Source: Asaia bogorensis | GTDB taxonomy: Bacteria > Pseudomonadota > Alphaproteobacteria > Acetobacterales > Acetobacteraceae | DNA length: 42,936 nucleotides | Assembly (NCBI GenBank): GCA_945897825.1 | Contig: CAMDGX010000033.1 | Coordinates: 1-42,936 of the forward strand | Reading direction: 5' to 3' | In this document: positions 1-7,583 of the stretch, piece after piece | Layout: each line of letters begins with the position of its first letter | How positions within the stretch are numbered: the stretch's first letter is position 1 | Translations under genes and position numbers: made by a program | The notes under the pieces: model-generated | Told to the model about the DNA's origin: nothing | What the model saw: only the letters and a program-made list of their open reading frames with translations | The model's database searches: none

Positions 1-198
1 TGCGGCATGTGAGGCTATGAGGCGCGCGCCCGTGTGGCCCGCACCCTGATTGCCTCGCGCCGGCCCGACGCGAACGTGACGCTGCGCAAATCCGGCGGCG
101 GCGTGTTCGAGATCACGGTGGATGGCGCGCTGCGCTATTCCAAGCGCGCGGCGGGCGCGTTTCCGTCGGATGCGGAGGTTCTCGCGTCGATTGGGTAG
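1..198 (+). CDS. SelW-like (Rdx family) selenoprotein, 5' truncated by the window
   Basis: Frame 1 reads C-G-M-(TGA)-G-Y-E and then stays open to TAG at 196-198. With TGA read as selenocysteine this gives CGMUGY, matching the CxxU redox motif of animal selenoprotein W (CGAUGY). The rest fits the short thioredoxin-like Rdx fold: a helix after the motif (ARARVARTLIASRRPDA), then GGGVFEITVDG and a YSKR...AFPSD segment, equivalent to the family's GxFEV..dG / SKK..gFP. The N-terminal strand (about 8-12 residues) lies before base 1. Family members are small thiol/selenol redox proteins, probably cytoplasmic; the substrate is unknown. Support for Sec insertion comes from the tRNA-Sec gene at 17214-17309 and a hairpin just after the TGA. 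A standard gene caller would break or drop this gene. The alternative, a pseudogene stopped at codon 4, is less likely because the downstream frame is fully conserved. Confidence 0.85.
10..12 (+). other. In-frame TGA, predicted selenocysteine codon
   Basis: This TGA is the fourth position of the CxxU redox motif, where Rdx proteins carry Cys or Sec. It is flanked by codons for C-G-M and G-Y and is followed by 61 sense codons of recognisable SelW sequence. Recoding needs SelA, SelB and SelD, which are not in the window; the tRNA is. Confidence 0.8.
24..42 (+). promoter_or_regulatory. Candidate bacterial SECIS hairpin
   Basis: GCG (24-26) pairs with CGC (40-42), a C/C mismatch follows, and GCC (28-30) pairs with GGC (36-38), leaving the apical loop CGTGT (31-35). 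The loop contains GT and lies about 19 bases after the TGA. Bacterial SECIS elements sit inside the coding region shortly after the UGA, with a G(U) in a small apical loop. The fold was drawn by hand; the GC-rich context allows other pairings. Confidence 0.45.
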
Positions 199-674
199 AA
201 TCGGCCGACGCATTTTGTTTCGAAATCGCTATTATTATGGACGTGCGCCGGCGCCCCTCGGTTGAGGGGTGTTTGGCGCTGTACGGGGCTTGCGGCGGGC
301 GGTGCGCGCGCGGGGCGGCTGCGACGGCGCGGGCGTACGGGGCGGGCGGCCGGACGGAGGCCGCGATTGCGCATACCGGAAAGAACCCAATCCGGAACAA
401 GACCCGCCTCGACGACGGCGGCGTGCGGGGCACGGCCCATGGTGGGCCTGATGATGAAAAAAGCGGCGCGCTCGTCCTCGTCGAAATCGTCGGGGGCGTG
501 ATGCCAGGCCGGCGCGGCGCGCGCGAACAGTCGGGCGAGCAGCACGAGGATCAGTGCCTCCAGCGCCGCGGCAAGGCCCAGGCCCCCGGCGTGGCCCGGA
601 CGCGCGGCCGCGGCGTCGGCCCGAAGGCCGGCACGCAGGCCTGCGGGGGCCGTGGGGTTGGGGAAACTGGGCAT
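135..674 (-). CDS. Hypothetical single-span membrane protein
   Basis: The frame encodes about 179 residues from ATG at 674; a TTG at 710 in the same frame is an alternative. The N-terminal part has a hydrophobic span around residues 33-55 (LGLAAALEALILVLLARLF), then an acidic patch DDFDEDER and a basic, Pro/Arg-rich tail. Codon third positions are GC-rich in the first two thirds, as in real genes here, but the last 50 residues look less protein-like and are antisense to the 3' end of the SelW-like gene (135-198). No Shine-Dalgarno precedes the ATG, but GATAAT lies 9 bases upstream, which would fit a leaderless mRNA. I do not recognise a family. It may be a real small membrane protein or a chance frame. 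Confidence 0.4.
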   Translation of the reverse strand: MPSFPNPTAPAGLRAGLRADAAAARPGHAGGLGLAAALEALILVLLARLFARAAPAWHHAPDDFDEDERAAFFIIRPTMGRAPHAAVVEAGLVPDWVLSGMRNRGLRPAARPVRPRRRSRPARAPPAASPVQRQTPLNRGAPAHVHNNSDFETKCVGRFYPIDARTSASDGNAPAARLE

Positions 675-737
675 GGACGGAAAATTATCCCGCTTCAGCG
701 GCCGCTTCAAAGAAATTTTTCATGAGTCGGATACATT

Positions 738-765
738 TTGAGGTTCCGGCCATCTGGCCTATATC
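738..765 (+). promoter_or_regulatory. Possible sigma-70 promoter upstream of the reductase gene
   Basis: TTGAGG at 738-743 and TATATC at 760-765 are separated by 16 bases in a locally AT-rich stretch (about 690-785). Transcription from here would carry the 792-810 hairpin in its leader. This is a consensus match only. Confidence 0.3.
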
Positions 766-791
766 CTATTGATTTCCTTAATAAGTGAGGT

Positions 792-810
792 CCAGGGGCT
801 CGGCCCCTGG
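792..810. repeat. Palindromic intergenic repeat (copy 1)
   Basis: CCAGGGGC and GCCCCTGG form a perfect 8-bp stem around TCG. The element is preceded by AAGTGAGGT and followed by CGGG. The same arms recur at 40122-40140, and a single arm with a similar flank (AGTAAGGTCCAGGGGC) lies at about 40199-40214, so this is a dispersed REP-like element. Confidence 0.6.
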
Positions 811-929
811 CGGGTCTGGGCGGAGCCCGGCCTTGGCTTTCCTTGCGCCCCTGGTGCAGGGTCTGCGCCGGCGGAGCGGGGCGGTGGCTCCCTTGTTGCT
901 TTCTTCGCCCATCGGGGAGTCTTGCCGGC

Positions 930-1907
930 ATGAGGATTGCGGTTTTTGGTGCGGGGGCGATCGGGTCGCATGTGGCGGCCAGGTTGGTTCGCGGGGGGGC
1001 CGAGGTTTCGGTGGTGGCGCGGGGCGCGCAGTTGGCGGCGGTTCAGGCGCGGGGGATCCGGGTGGTGGCGCCGGATTGGGACGAGGTGGTTCGGGTGGCG
1101 GCGGCGTCGGACGATCCGGCGGCGCTGGGGGTTCAGGATGCGGTGATCGTGACGGTGAAGGCGCCGGCGCTGGCGAGCGTGGCGGCGGGGATCGGACCGT
1201 TGCTGGGGCCGGAGACGGCGGTGGCGTTCGTGATGAACGGGATTCCCTGGTGGTATTTCCATGGCCATGGCGGCGCGTGGGATGGGCGGCGGCTGGGGCG
1301 GGTGGATCCGGGCGGGGCGGTGTGGGATGCCGTCGGGCCGGGGCGGGCGGTGGGTGGCGTGGTGTATTCCGCGTGCACCGTGGTGGAGCCCGGGGTGGTG
1401 AGTGTCGCGAACCGGCGCAACCGGATCGTGCTGGGCGAGCCGGACGGGCGGATGGGCGGGCGTATCGCGGCGATGGCCGCGCCGCTGCGGGAAGGTGGGT
1501 TCGCGGTGGACGAGACGGCGCGCATTCGCGATGCGATCTGGGAGAAGCTGCTGGGCAATCTGGCGATGGGGCCGGTGTGCGTGCTGGGCGGGGCGGCGCC
1601 GAAGGACCTGTATGGCGATCCCGTGGTCGAGCGCGCGGTGCGGGCGGGGTATGCCGAGGCGATGGCGGTGGCGGCTGCCGTCGGGTGCCGAGTGTCGGTG
1701 GATGTGGACGCGCAGATCGGGCATGGGCGGGCCATGGTGCATCGGCCGAGCATCCTGCAGGACCTGGAGCTGGGCCGGCCGATGGAGATCGACGGCATCT
1801 ACGATGCGGCGCTGTCGCTGGCGCAGCTGGCGGGGGTGGCGACGCCGGTGCTGGACCGGCTGGTGGCGCTGGTGAAGGTGCGGGCGCGGATGGCGGGATT
1901 GTACTGA
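930..1907 (+). CDS. 2-dehydropantoate 2-reductase (ketopantoate reductase) family protein
   Basis: The 325-residue protein begins MRIAVFGAGAIG: the GxGxxG NADP-binding loop (residues 7-12) is at the extreme N-terminus, as usual for the family. The C-terminal helical domain keeps W-x-K-x(3)-N (WEKLLGN), which holds the catalytic lysine, and the stretch RPSILQDLELGRPMEIDGI, which holds the conserved Ser and Glu that bind ketopantoate. Length is typical (about 290-330). Family members reduce ketopantoate to pantoate in coenzyme A synthesis, but many alphaproteobacterial paralogues act on unidentified 2-keto acids, so panE is not assigned. The ATG at 930 is chosen because GGGGAG lies about 10 bases upstream and the Rossmann loop must start there; the open frame extends further upstream without homology. 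Confidence 0.88.
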   Translation: MRIAVFGAGAIGSHVAARLVRGGAEVSVVARGAQLAAVQARGIRVVAPDWDEVVRVAAASDDPAALGVQDAVIVTVKAPALASVAAGIGPLLGPETAVAFVMNGIPWWYFHGHGGAWDGRRLGRVDPGGAVWDAVGPGRAVGGVVYSACTVVEPGVVSVANRRNRIVLGEPDGRMGGRIAAMAAPLREGGFAVDETARIRDAIWEKLLGNLAMGPVCVLGGAAPKDLYGDPVVERAVRAGYAEAMAVAAAVGCRVSVDVDAQIGHGRAMVHRPSILQDLELGRPMEIDGIYDAALSLAQLAGVATPVLDRLVALVKVRARMAGLY

Positions 1908-2007
1908 CCTTCAACCCGGCGCCCGGGCACCGCACGCGGGCAGTTTACTTCCGCAATGGTGGGCGTGCGCGCATACTGCCGTAGGTGGCGGTTCTGGGGA
2001 GAAGGCA

Positions 2008-2397
2008 ATGCCGATCCAGGTGGTGAACGGGGCGCAGCTGATGTGCAGCTTCGGGATGGCGCCATCGGCGCTGACGGTGCTGCCGGTGCGGCGCGTGAAC
2101 GTGGCGAACCAGCCTTCCGCGACGATCATGGACCACAAGCCGATGGTGAACATCAAGCCGTTCGGCAGCTGCATGTCGATGGCCAACCCGACCGTGGCCT
2201 CGGCCACCTCGGCGGCGATGGGGGTGCTGACGCCGATGCCGTGCATCCCCAACACGCCATCGCCCTGGACGCCGGGGGGGATCACGGTGAACAACACCAA
2301 CGAGGTGACGCTGGACAACCCGTCGATGTGCAACTGCGTCTGGGGCGGGGTGATCACCATCGCGTTTGCCGGCCAGACGCAGACGATGGTTCCCTGA
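2008..2397 (+). CDS. PAAR-like DUF4280 protein (T6SS spike tip)
   Basis: The protein has 129 residues. It begins with GAQLMCSFGMAPS (residues 8-20), continues with NIKPFGSCMSMANP (about 48-61) and CIPNTPSPW (79-87), and ends with CNCVWGGVITI (108-118). This pattern of five cysteines (13, 55, 79, 108, 110) and glycine turns is that of DUF4280, a PAAR-like domain. PAAR proteins cap the VgrG trimer as a metal-stabilised sharp cone and help load effectors. GGAGAAGG lies just upstream of the ATG. The gene ends 13 bases before vgrG, so both are probably co-transcribed and the two products should assemble. There is no effector extension; the toxin is on VgrG. Confidence 0.85.
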   Translation: MPIQVVNGAQLMCSFGMAPSALTVLPVRRVNVANQPSATIMDHKPMVNIKPFGSCMSMANPTVASATSAAMGVLTPMPCIPNTPSPWTPGGITVNNTNEVTLDNPSMCNCVWGGVITIAFAGQTQTMVP

Positions 2398-2410
2398 GCC
2401 GGCCGCGCGG

Positions 2411-5344
2411 ATGACAACGCTCACCCAGGATGACCGGACGCTGCGGTTCGACTCGTCGGCGGGCTTGCCGAAGGACACGCTGCTGCTGCTGGCGGTGATC
2501 GGGCAGGAGGGCATGTCCCGGCCGTACAGCTACAAGGTCGAGCTGCTGTGCGAGGATATCCACCGGGTGATCGACCCCGGCACGATGATCGGGGCCAGCG
2601 CCTCGATCGGCATGCGGATGGACAAGGACAAGCCGTTCCACTTCCGGGCCGGCTTCGTGCGCGGCTTCCAGTCCGCCGGGATGCGGGGCAAGAAATTCCG
2701 CGTGTATCGCGCCGAGATCGTGCCGTTCCTGTCGCTGCTGAACTTCTCCACCGATTTCCGCATCTTCCAGGACATGACGGTGGTGGATGTTCTGCAGGCG
2801 GTGTTCAAGGAGCACGGGCTGAACCTGGTCGACTTCTCGAAGTTGAGGACCGGCGATTTCCCGAAGATGGAATACTGCGTCCAATGCCGGGAGACGGCGT
2901 TCGACTTTGTTTCGCGGCTGATGGAAGAGAACGGCATCTTCTATTTCTACCGCCACGAGGAGACCGGCAGCACGCTGGTGCTGGGCGACGACTACATGCA
3001 TTGCGGCAGGCTGGATCCGTTCAACCTTTCGGCCGGCAACGACCAGAAGGAAGGACGCATCCATGCCTGGGAGCATGCCTATGACCGGCGCACCGGGTCG
3101 TGGATGCTGGGCGATTTCAGCTTCACGCAGCCGGCCAACCCGCCCGTTTCCCAGGAGGCGAAGACCAAGGTCAAGATTCCGGCCGCCAACAACGTGTTCA
3201 AGCGCTACGACTTTCCGCAGCACATCGAGATCGCCGGCGACCTGCAGCGCTTCACGGGCATCCGCATGGAGGCGGAGGAAGGCCAGGTGCATGCGGTGCA
3301 GGGCGGCAGCCAGGTGGTGCCGTTGGCCGCCGGGCTGCGCTTCATGCTGGCGGAGCACGAGGCGTTCCCCGAGGAGAAGGGCAAGTCCTACCTGGTCACC
3401 TCGGTGCAGTTCACCGCGATGGACCGCAGCTATGACAACTCGTCGATCGGCGACGTGCTGAACGGGCTGCTGCACGGGCTCTGGAGCACCGACACCGCCA
3501 AGACACTCGGCATGGCCGCGGGCAACGAGGCCAAGAATACGGTCGGCAGCATCGGCGAGGTGCTGAGCCGCAAGATCGGCGACACGCTGGCCAACCTGGG
3601 CAAGGCGGCCCTTTCCGGCGGGCTCGCGGGGCTGCTGAGCTTCCTGACGGACCCGCTCATCAACTTCTTCAAGGGGCTGCTGGAGAAGAAGAGCGAGTTC
3701 TCGAACAGCTTCATCGCCATTCCCGGCCAGGTGACGTTCCGCCCGCCGCGCACCACGGCCAAGCCGCGCATCATGGGGCCGCACACCGCCATGGTGGTGG
3801 GGCCGAACGGGATGGACCGGCCGGGCGGGGCGGAGATCCACACCGACCAGTGGGGCCGGGTGAAGGTGAAGTTCCCCTGGGACCGCGACGAGGCGAACGA
3901 CTCCACGGGGCGGACATCCGCCTGGCTGCGCGTGACCGAGGGGTGGGCCGGCGGCAAGTGGGGCACGCAGTTCCCGCCGCGCGTGGGCCAGGAGGTGCTG
4001 GTCGAGTTCATCGACGGCGATCCGGACCGGCCGATCGTGACCGGGCGGCTGTACAATCCCGGCAGCCAGCAGCCGTTCGATCCACCGAGCGGAGCGCCCG
4101 CCAGCCCGCCGCCGGGGCCAGTGCGGCCGGAGAATTCCGTGGTGCAGACCACGCAGCGGCGCAGCGGCATCAAGACCCAGTCCACCCCACGGCCCGACAG
4201 CGCCAAGTCGCGCTTCCACATGCTGCGCTTCGACGACAGCTGGCACGAGGAGCAGCTGCTGATCCGCAGCCAGGGGCGGATGGATGTGACGGCGTTCAGC
4301 AACTACTTCGAGCGCGTCTACGGCAACCGCCACATCAACATCGGCGGCAAGGACCCGGACACCAACAAGGGCGGCGGCGCCTTTGTGATGACCACGGGGG
4401 GCACCTACGACCTGCATGTGGGCGATGCGCGCTACGAGGGCGTGGATGCGGCGATGCAGATCAGCGTGAAGAGCGACGTGGCGTTCGACTTCCAGGCGAA
4501 GTGGAACACCATCGTCGGCGGCGAGGCCACGATCAACGCGCCCAAGGTGGTGGTGGAGGCGAGCCAGAAGATCACGCTGAAGGTGGGCGGGAACTTCGTG
4601 GTGATCGATCCCGCCGGCGTGTGGATCAAGGGCAGCATGGTGCAGATCAACTCCGGTGGGTCGCCCGACAGCACCGGCAACGTGACGATCACCGAGCCGC
4701 TGGATGCCTCCGTCGCCGACCCCGGCGATCCGCCGAACTGGCTGGCGCTGCATCCGCCGGGCAAGGGGGGCGGGCGGCGGACGCATACGGCGCAGGCGAA
4801 GCACGGGGTCAGCCTGACGCCGCGGCCGGATGGGACCTGGCAGTACACGCCGGGGGTGATCATCAACAGCACCGATCCGGCCTATGTGGATGCGGTGGCG
4901 CAGGACCTGGCCGTGATCAACGACACGCCGAGCGGCAAGGCCATGCTCGACAACATCGGCGCGAGCGGCAAGACGACCACGATCCAGACCCTGCCGCCGG
5001 ACCAGGACATGTACGGCACCGGCGCGAGCGCGACCGATCCCAGTAAGTCTGGCGACCGCACCAATGGGGTGGGCACCGACACGACGGTCGAGTACCGCCC
5101 GTCCGACTGGCCCGATACCAGCGGCCGCACCCAGGCGCCCAGCGACGTGACGCTGTTCCACGAGATGACGCACGCGGAACACAATGCCTACGGCACCAAC
5201 CAGCGCGACAACGTGCGCACCGATCGCTACGACAACGACGAGGAGTTCAACACCATCCAGGCCGAGAACCAGTACCGCGACGAGCGTGGCCCCTGGCCAG
5301 GCATGCCCGCGGACAGCCATATCCACGGCCACGACGAAACCTGA
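2411..5344 (+). CDS. vgrG: Evolved VgrG with C-terminal M91/NleD-like zinc metallopeptidase
   Basis: The protein has 977 residues. The N-terminal gp27-like region runs to about residue 430. The gp5 OB-fold is unmistakable: HTDQWGRVKVKFPWDRD starts at residue 477, followed by GGKWGTQFPPRVGQEVLVEF and DGDPDRPIVTGRLYN. A beta-helical needle stretch follows to about residue 770. The C-terminal 200 residues are an effector: TLFHEMTHAEH holds the zinc motif HExxH (H917, E918, H921), and a later EEFNTI...ENQYRDERG supplies the downstream acidic/Asn motif seen in M91 (NleD-type) peptidases. An unusual insert of about 85 residues (about 345-430), partly hydrophobic, sits in the gp27-like region. VgrG trimers form the T6SS spike and would deliver the fused peptidase into a target cell. 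No core T6SS genes are in the window. The start follows the PAAR gene closely. Confidence 0.93.
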   Translation: MTTLTQDDRTLRFDSSAGLPKDTLLLLAVIGQEGMSRPYSYKVELLCEDIHRVIDPGTMIGASASIGMRMDKDKPFHFRAGFVRGFQSAGMRGKKFRVYRAEIVPFLSLLNFSTDFRIFQDMTVVDVLQAVFKEHGLNLVDFSKLRTGDFPKMEYCVQCRETAFDFVSRLMEENGIFYFYRHEETGSTLVLGDDYMHCGRLDPFNLSAGNDQKEGRIHAWEHAYDRRTGSWMLGDFSFTQPANPPVSQEAKTKVKIPAANNVFKRYDFPQHIEIAGDLQRFTGIRMEAEEGQVHAVQGGSQVVPLAAGLRFMLAEHEAFPEEKGKSYLVTSVQFTAMDRSYDNSSIGDVLNGLLHGLWSTDTAKTLGMAAGNEAKNTVGSIGEVLSRKIGDTLANLGKAALSGGLAGLLSFLTDPLINFFKGLLEKKSEFSNSFIAIPGQVTFRPPRTTAKPRIMGPHTAMVVGPNGMDRPGGAEIHTDQWGRVKVKFPWDRDEANDSTGRTSAWLRVTEGWAGGKWGTQFPPRVGQEVLVEFIDGDPDRPIVTGRLYNPGSQQPFDPPSGAPASPPPGPVRPENSVVQTTQRRSGIKTQSTPRPDSAKSRFHMLRFDDSWHEEQLLIRSQGRMDVTAFSNYFERVYGNRHINIGGKDPDTNKGGGAFVMTTGGTYDLHVGDARYEGVDAAMQISVKSDVAFDFQAKWNTIVGGEATINAPKVVVEASQKITLKVGGNFVVIDPAGVWIKGSMVQINSGGSPDSTGNVTITEPLDASVADPGDPPNWLALHPPGKGGGRRTHTAQAKHGVSLTPRPDGTWQYTPGVIINSTDPAYVDAVAQDLAVINDTPSGKAMLDNIGASGKTTTIQTLPPDQDMYGTGASATDPSKSGDRTNGVGTDTTVEYRPSDWPDTSGRTQAPSDVTLFHEMTHAEHNAYGTNQRDNVRTDRYDNDEEFNTIQAENQYRDERGPWPGMPADSHIHGHDET

Positions 5345-5366
5345 GCGCAGGCGAAGGACATCATCC

Positions 5367-5963
5367 ATGCCACTGCCCCCCACGCTGCAACAGGATATCG
5401 TGCTCACCTGCTCGCCCGAGAAGGTGGAGGACCGGATCGTCCTGTCCTACAGCTTGAGCAACCGCGGCGCGGTCGCGGTGTACGTGATGGACGCGCTGGC
5501 GGGCATGGACCCCGTCTCGCGTGCGCCCGTGGTGCATCCTGGCCGGGCCACGGTTTGGCTGGGTCGCGACAGCCATGCGCATGTGCTGATCGGGCTTGCC
5601 CTCCTGCCGCCCGACCGCGACGTGCGCGTGCGCGCGGTTCCCGTGGCATTGCGGCTCGAACCTGGCGCGACCCTGTCGCGCACCATCGAACTGCGCGAAC
5701 CCCTGGCGGAGATGAGCCCCTATTACGCCCCGGGCCCGGTTCGCGACTATCGCGTTGTGGCCATCGAGGGCCTGACCCTGCATGTGGATGTGTTGCCGCT
5801 GAGCGCGCCCGGCCTGCGGGAGGAACCGCTTGCCTTCGCGCCGGAATATACGCGGGTTGGCGCGAACAATCTGGCGGCGGCCCTGCAGCGGCTGACCGTG
5901 TCGTTCCGCACCAAGGGCCTGCATCTGCTGGTCCGCAACGACAACTATCCCCGCCCTGAATAG
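5367..5963 (+). CDS. Hypothetical protein, candidate immunity protein (paralogue 1)
   Basis: The protein has 198 residues, no signal peptide and no membrane span, so it is predicted cytoplasmic. It is rich in short beta-strands (IVLTCSPEKV, RIVLSYSLSNRG, VAVYVMDAL) and ends LLVRNDNYPRPE. GAAGGA lies 8 bases before the ATG, 22 bases after the vgrG stop. The next gene encodes a clear paralogue: both share LTC near the start, S/A-N-x-G, TVWLG/TTWLG, PLAE-x-SPY, RLT-x-SFR and the NDNYPRPE/KDDYPRPE end. I recognise no named family. Position directly downstream of a VgrG-effector, small size and duplication suggest an immunity protein that neutralises the M91 domain; an adaptor role is the main alternative. 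Function is inference from context only. Confidence 0.8.
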   Translation: MPLPPTLQQDIVLTCSPEKVEDRIVLSYSLSNRGAVAVYVMDALAGMDPVSRAPVVHPGRATVWLGRDSHAHVLIGLALLPPDRDVRVRAVPVALRLEPGATLSRTIELREPLAEMSPYYAPGPVRDYRVVAIEGLTLHVDVLPLSAPGLREEPLAFAPEYTRVGANNLAAALQRLTVSFRTKGLHLLVRNDNYPRPE

Positions 5964-5971
5964 TCCGGCCC

Positions 5972-6604
5972 ATGCCCAGCACCAGCGCCGCCTCGGGCGG
6001 CATCACGCTCACCTGCGACATCGCCCGGGTGGGGGACGACATCGTGTTCACCTATACGGTGGCCAACCAGGGACGCGCGACGGTGCTGGTGATGGATGCC
6101 TATCCGGTGCGCGACGGGGGGACCGGCAGGCTGGCCGCCGCGGCGGGGGCGACCACGTGGCTGGGGGCGGATGGGCAGGCGCATGTGCTGAAGGGCACCG
6201 CGACGCCGCCGGCATCGGCCGATCCGGAGGCGCCGATCCTGGCGCTGGGGGTGCGGCTCGATCCGGGCAAGGTGCTGGAGCGGCGCCATGCCGAGCGGCT
6301 GCCGCTGGCGGAGCACAGCCCCTATGTGCCCATCGGAATCGTTCCCGAGTATCGGCTGGCGCCGATCCAGGGCGTGGCGCTGACCGTCGAGGTGTTGCCG
6401 GCGTTGCCGGGGCTGGTGGCGGAGGCGCGCGAGATTGCGCGCGGCTGGTGGCGGGTGGCGGACCCGGAGGCGGCGGCCGGGCTGGTTCAGCGGTTGACGT
6501 GTTCCTTCCGCGCCCGCGGGCTGTTCATCCTGGTGCGCAAGGACGACTATCCGCGCCCCGAATTCCCGCCACCGCCGGCCGTGGCGGAGGGCAGCGCGGT
6601 CTGA
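5972..6604 (+). CDS. Hypothetical protein, candidate immunity protein (paralogue 2)
   Basis: The protein has 210 residues, is paralogous to the product of the preceding gene and starts 8 bases after its stop. Shared positions include ITLTCDIARVGDDIVFTY, ATVLVMDAYP, TTWLG, PLAEHSPY, LVQRLTCSFRARGLF and VRKDDYPRPE; it has an extra proline-rich tail (FPPPPAVAEG). There is no signal peptide. A predicted all-beta domain fits the strand-turn pattern. As the second copy it may have diverged to recognise a different toxin allele, which is common for immunity arrays. Its last 58 bases overlap the 3' end of the convergent DUF429-like gene, so one of the two C-termini may be over-extended. Confidence 0.78.
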   Translation: MPSTSAASGGITLTCDIARVGDDIVFTYTVANQGRATVLVMDAYPVRDGGTGRLAAAAGATTWLGADGQAHVLKGTATPPASADPEAPILALGVRLDPGKVLERRHAERLPLAEHSPYVPIGIVPEYRLAPIQGVALTVEVLPALPGLVAEAREIARGWWRVADPEAAAGLVQRLTCSFRARGLFILVRKDDYPRPEFPPPPAVAEGSAV

Positions 6605-7524
6605 CCGAGCACCCATCCCTCCCAGCTTCGCAGCCAGGGATCGGGCGGGGGGGCGTCGGGGCGGTGGCCGGCCAGCACATTGATCACGGCGAGCACGCCG
6701 AGCACGCAGTCCAGCCGGTCCTCGCCGTCCGGTCGGGTGCCGAAGCCGTTGGAGAGCGCGGCGGACAGGTCGGGTGCGGGCGCCACGCCCAGGCGCGCCA
6801 TGGCCGCGCGCAACGGCTGGGCCAGCGCGGCGCGGTCGGCCTGGCGGCGCTTGCTGCCGGCGAGTTTCAGGCCCAGGTGGCGCAGCGCCTCGGCGGGGTA
6901 GGTTTCGGCCACGGCGACGGCGCCCGGGGCCAGCAGCGTGCGGAAATCGCCGTCGAACGGCCATAGGCGCGGCGGGCGCGGGCCGGCCAGGGCGGGGACC
7001 AGCCAGTCGCGCCAGGCGGAGATCGCGGCCTTGCCGGTCTGGTTGGCGCCCAACGTCCAGAACAGCGGCGCGCCGGCGGGGCGTTCGGCGGTGGCGCGGT
7101 CGCACAGGCGCGACAATCCGGCGGGCCCGTCGAGCCCCAGGGCGGCGGCATGGGCGGCGCGGGTCATGCCGCGCAGGCCGCGCGCGGGGTAGAACGGGCG
7201 GTCGCAGCCGATATCGCCGAGTTCGGCGCAGACGTCGAAGAATGCCGGACGGGCGGCGAGCCCGCGCAGGAAGCCGGGAAAATTGCCGGACAGTCCGTGG
7301 CGGGCGACATAGCCACGCGGCAGGCCGAGCGGCAGGTCCACGCCCAGCGCCACTGCGCCCGCGCCGGCCCATGCCCGCAGCCGCGCGCAGAGCGTCGCGA
7401 CCTCGCCGACCGGCCGCGGTTCATCCAGGTGCCACACGTCGCCGTCGCGGCGCGCCACGGCCATCCAGCGCTTGCGCGCATCCATGCTCCAGTCGGCATG
7501 GGCGGCAATTGTTGCGGACGCCAT
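6547..7524 (-). CDS. DUF429-like (predicted RNase H-fold) protein
   Basis: The protein has 325 residues. Near the N-terminus it has an acidic start (DARKRWMAVARRDG), followed by VALGVDLPLGLPRGY at about residues 58-72, the strand-Asp-x-Pro-x-G-x-P pattern of DUF429 proteins, which are predicted to have an RNase H-like nuclease fold. Later motifs are AVAETYPAEALRHLGLK and GEDRLDCVLGVLAV, corresponding to the family's E-x-YP and D-x-xDA-like acidic positions. No activity is established here. The final glycine-rich residues overlap the neighbouring gene tail to tail. It stands alone and points away from the b561 genes, which share its 59-base upstream gap. Confidence 0.6.
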   Translation of the reverse strand: MASATIAAHADWSMDARKRWMAVARRDGDVWHLDEPRPVGEVATLCARLRAWAGAGAVALGVDLPLGLPRGYVARHGLSGNFPGFLRGLAARPAFFDVCAELGDIGCDRPFYPARGLRGMTRAAHAAALGLDGPAGLSRLCDRATAERPAGAPLFWTLGANQTGKAAISAWRDWLVPALAGPRPPRLWPFDGDFRTLLAPGAVAVAETYPAEALRHLGLKLAGSKRRQADRAALAQPLRAAMARLGVAPAPDLSAALSNGFGTRPDGEDRLDCVLGVLAVINVLAGHRPDAPPPDPWLRSWEGWVLGQTALPSATAGGGGNSGRG

Positions 7525-7583
7525 GCCGACTATGTGAGCGTGGCGGACCGCGCCCGCCCTGCCCCGCGAGAAGGCACCGAACC

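Noticed and set aside
10-12. Reading the TGA as a normal stop
   Set aside because: Sequence on both sides matches the Rdx family in one frame and selC is present in the window; a stop would leave a conserved coding stretch unexplained.
237-725. Plus-strand open frame between SelW and the reductase
   Set aside because: Arg/Gly-rich random composition and no ribosome site; the opposite strand has the better coding signal.
2354-5407. Long open frame antisense to vgrG
   Set aside because: It mirrors the codons of vgrG in high-GC DNA, lacks any recognisable domain and has His/Arg/Val-rich low-complexity content.
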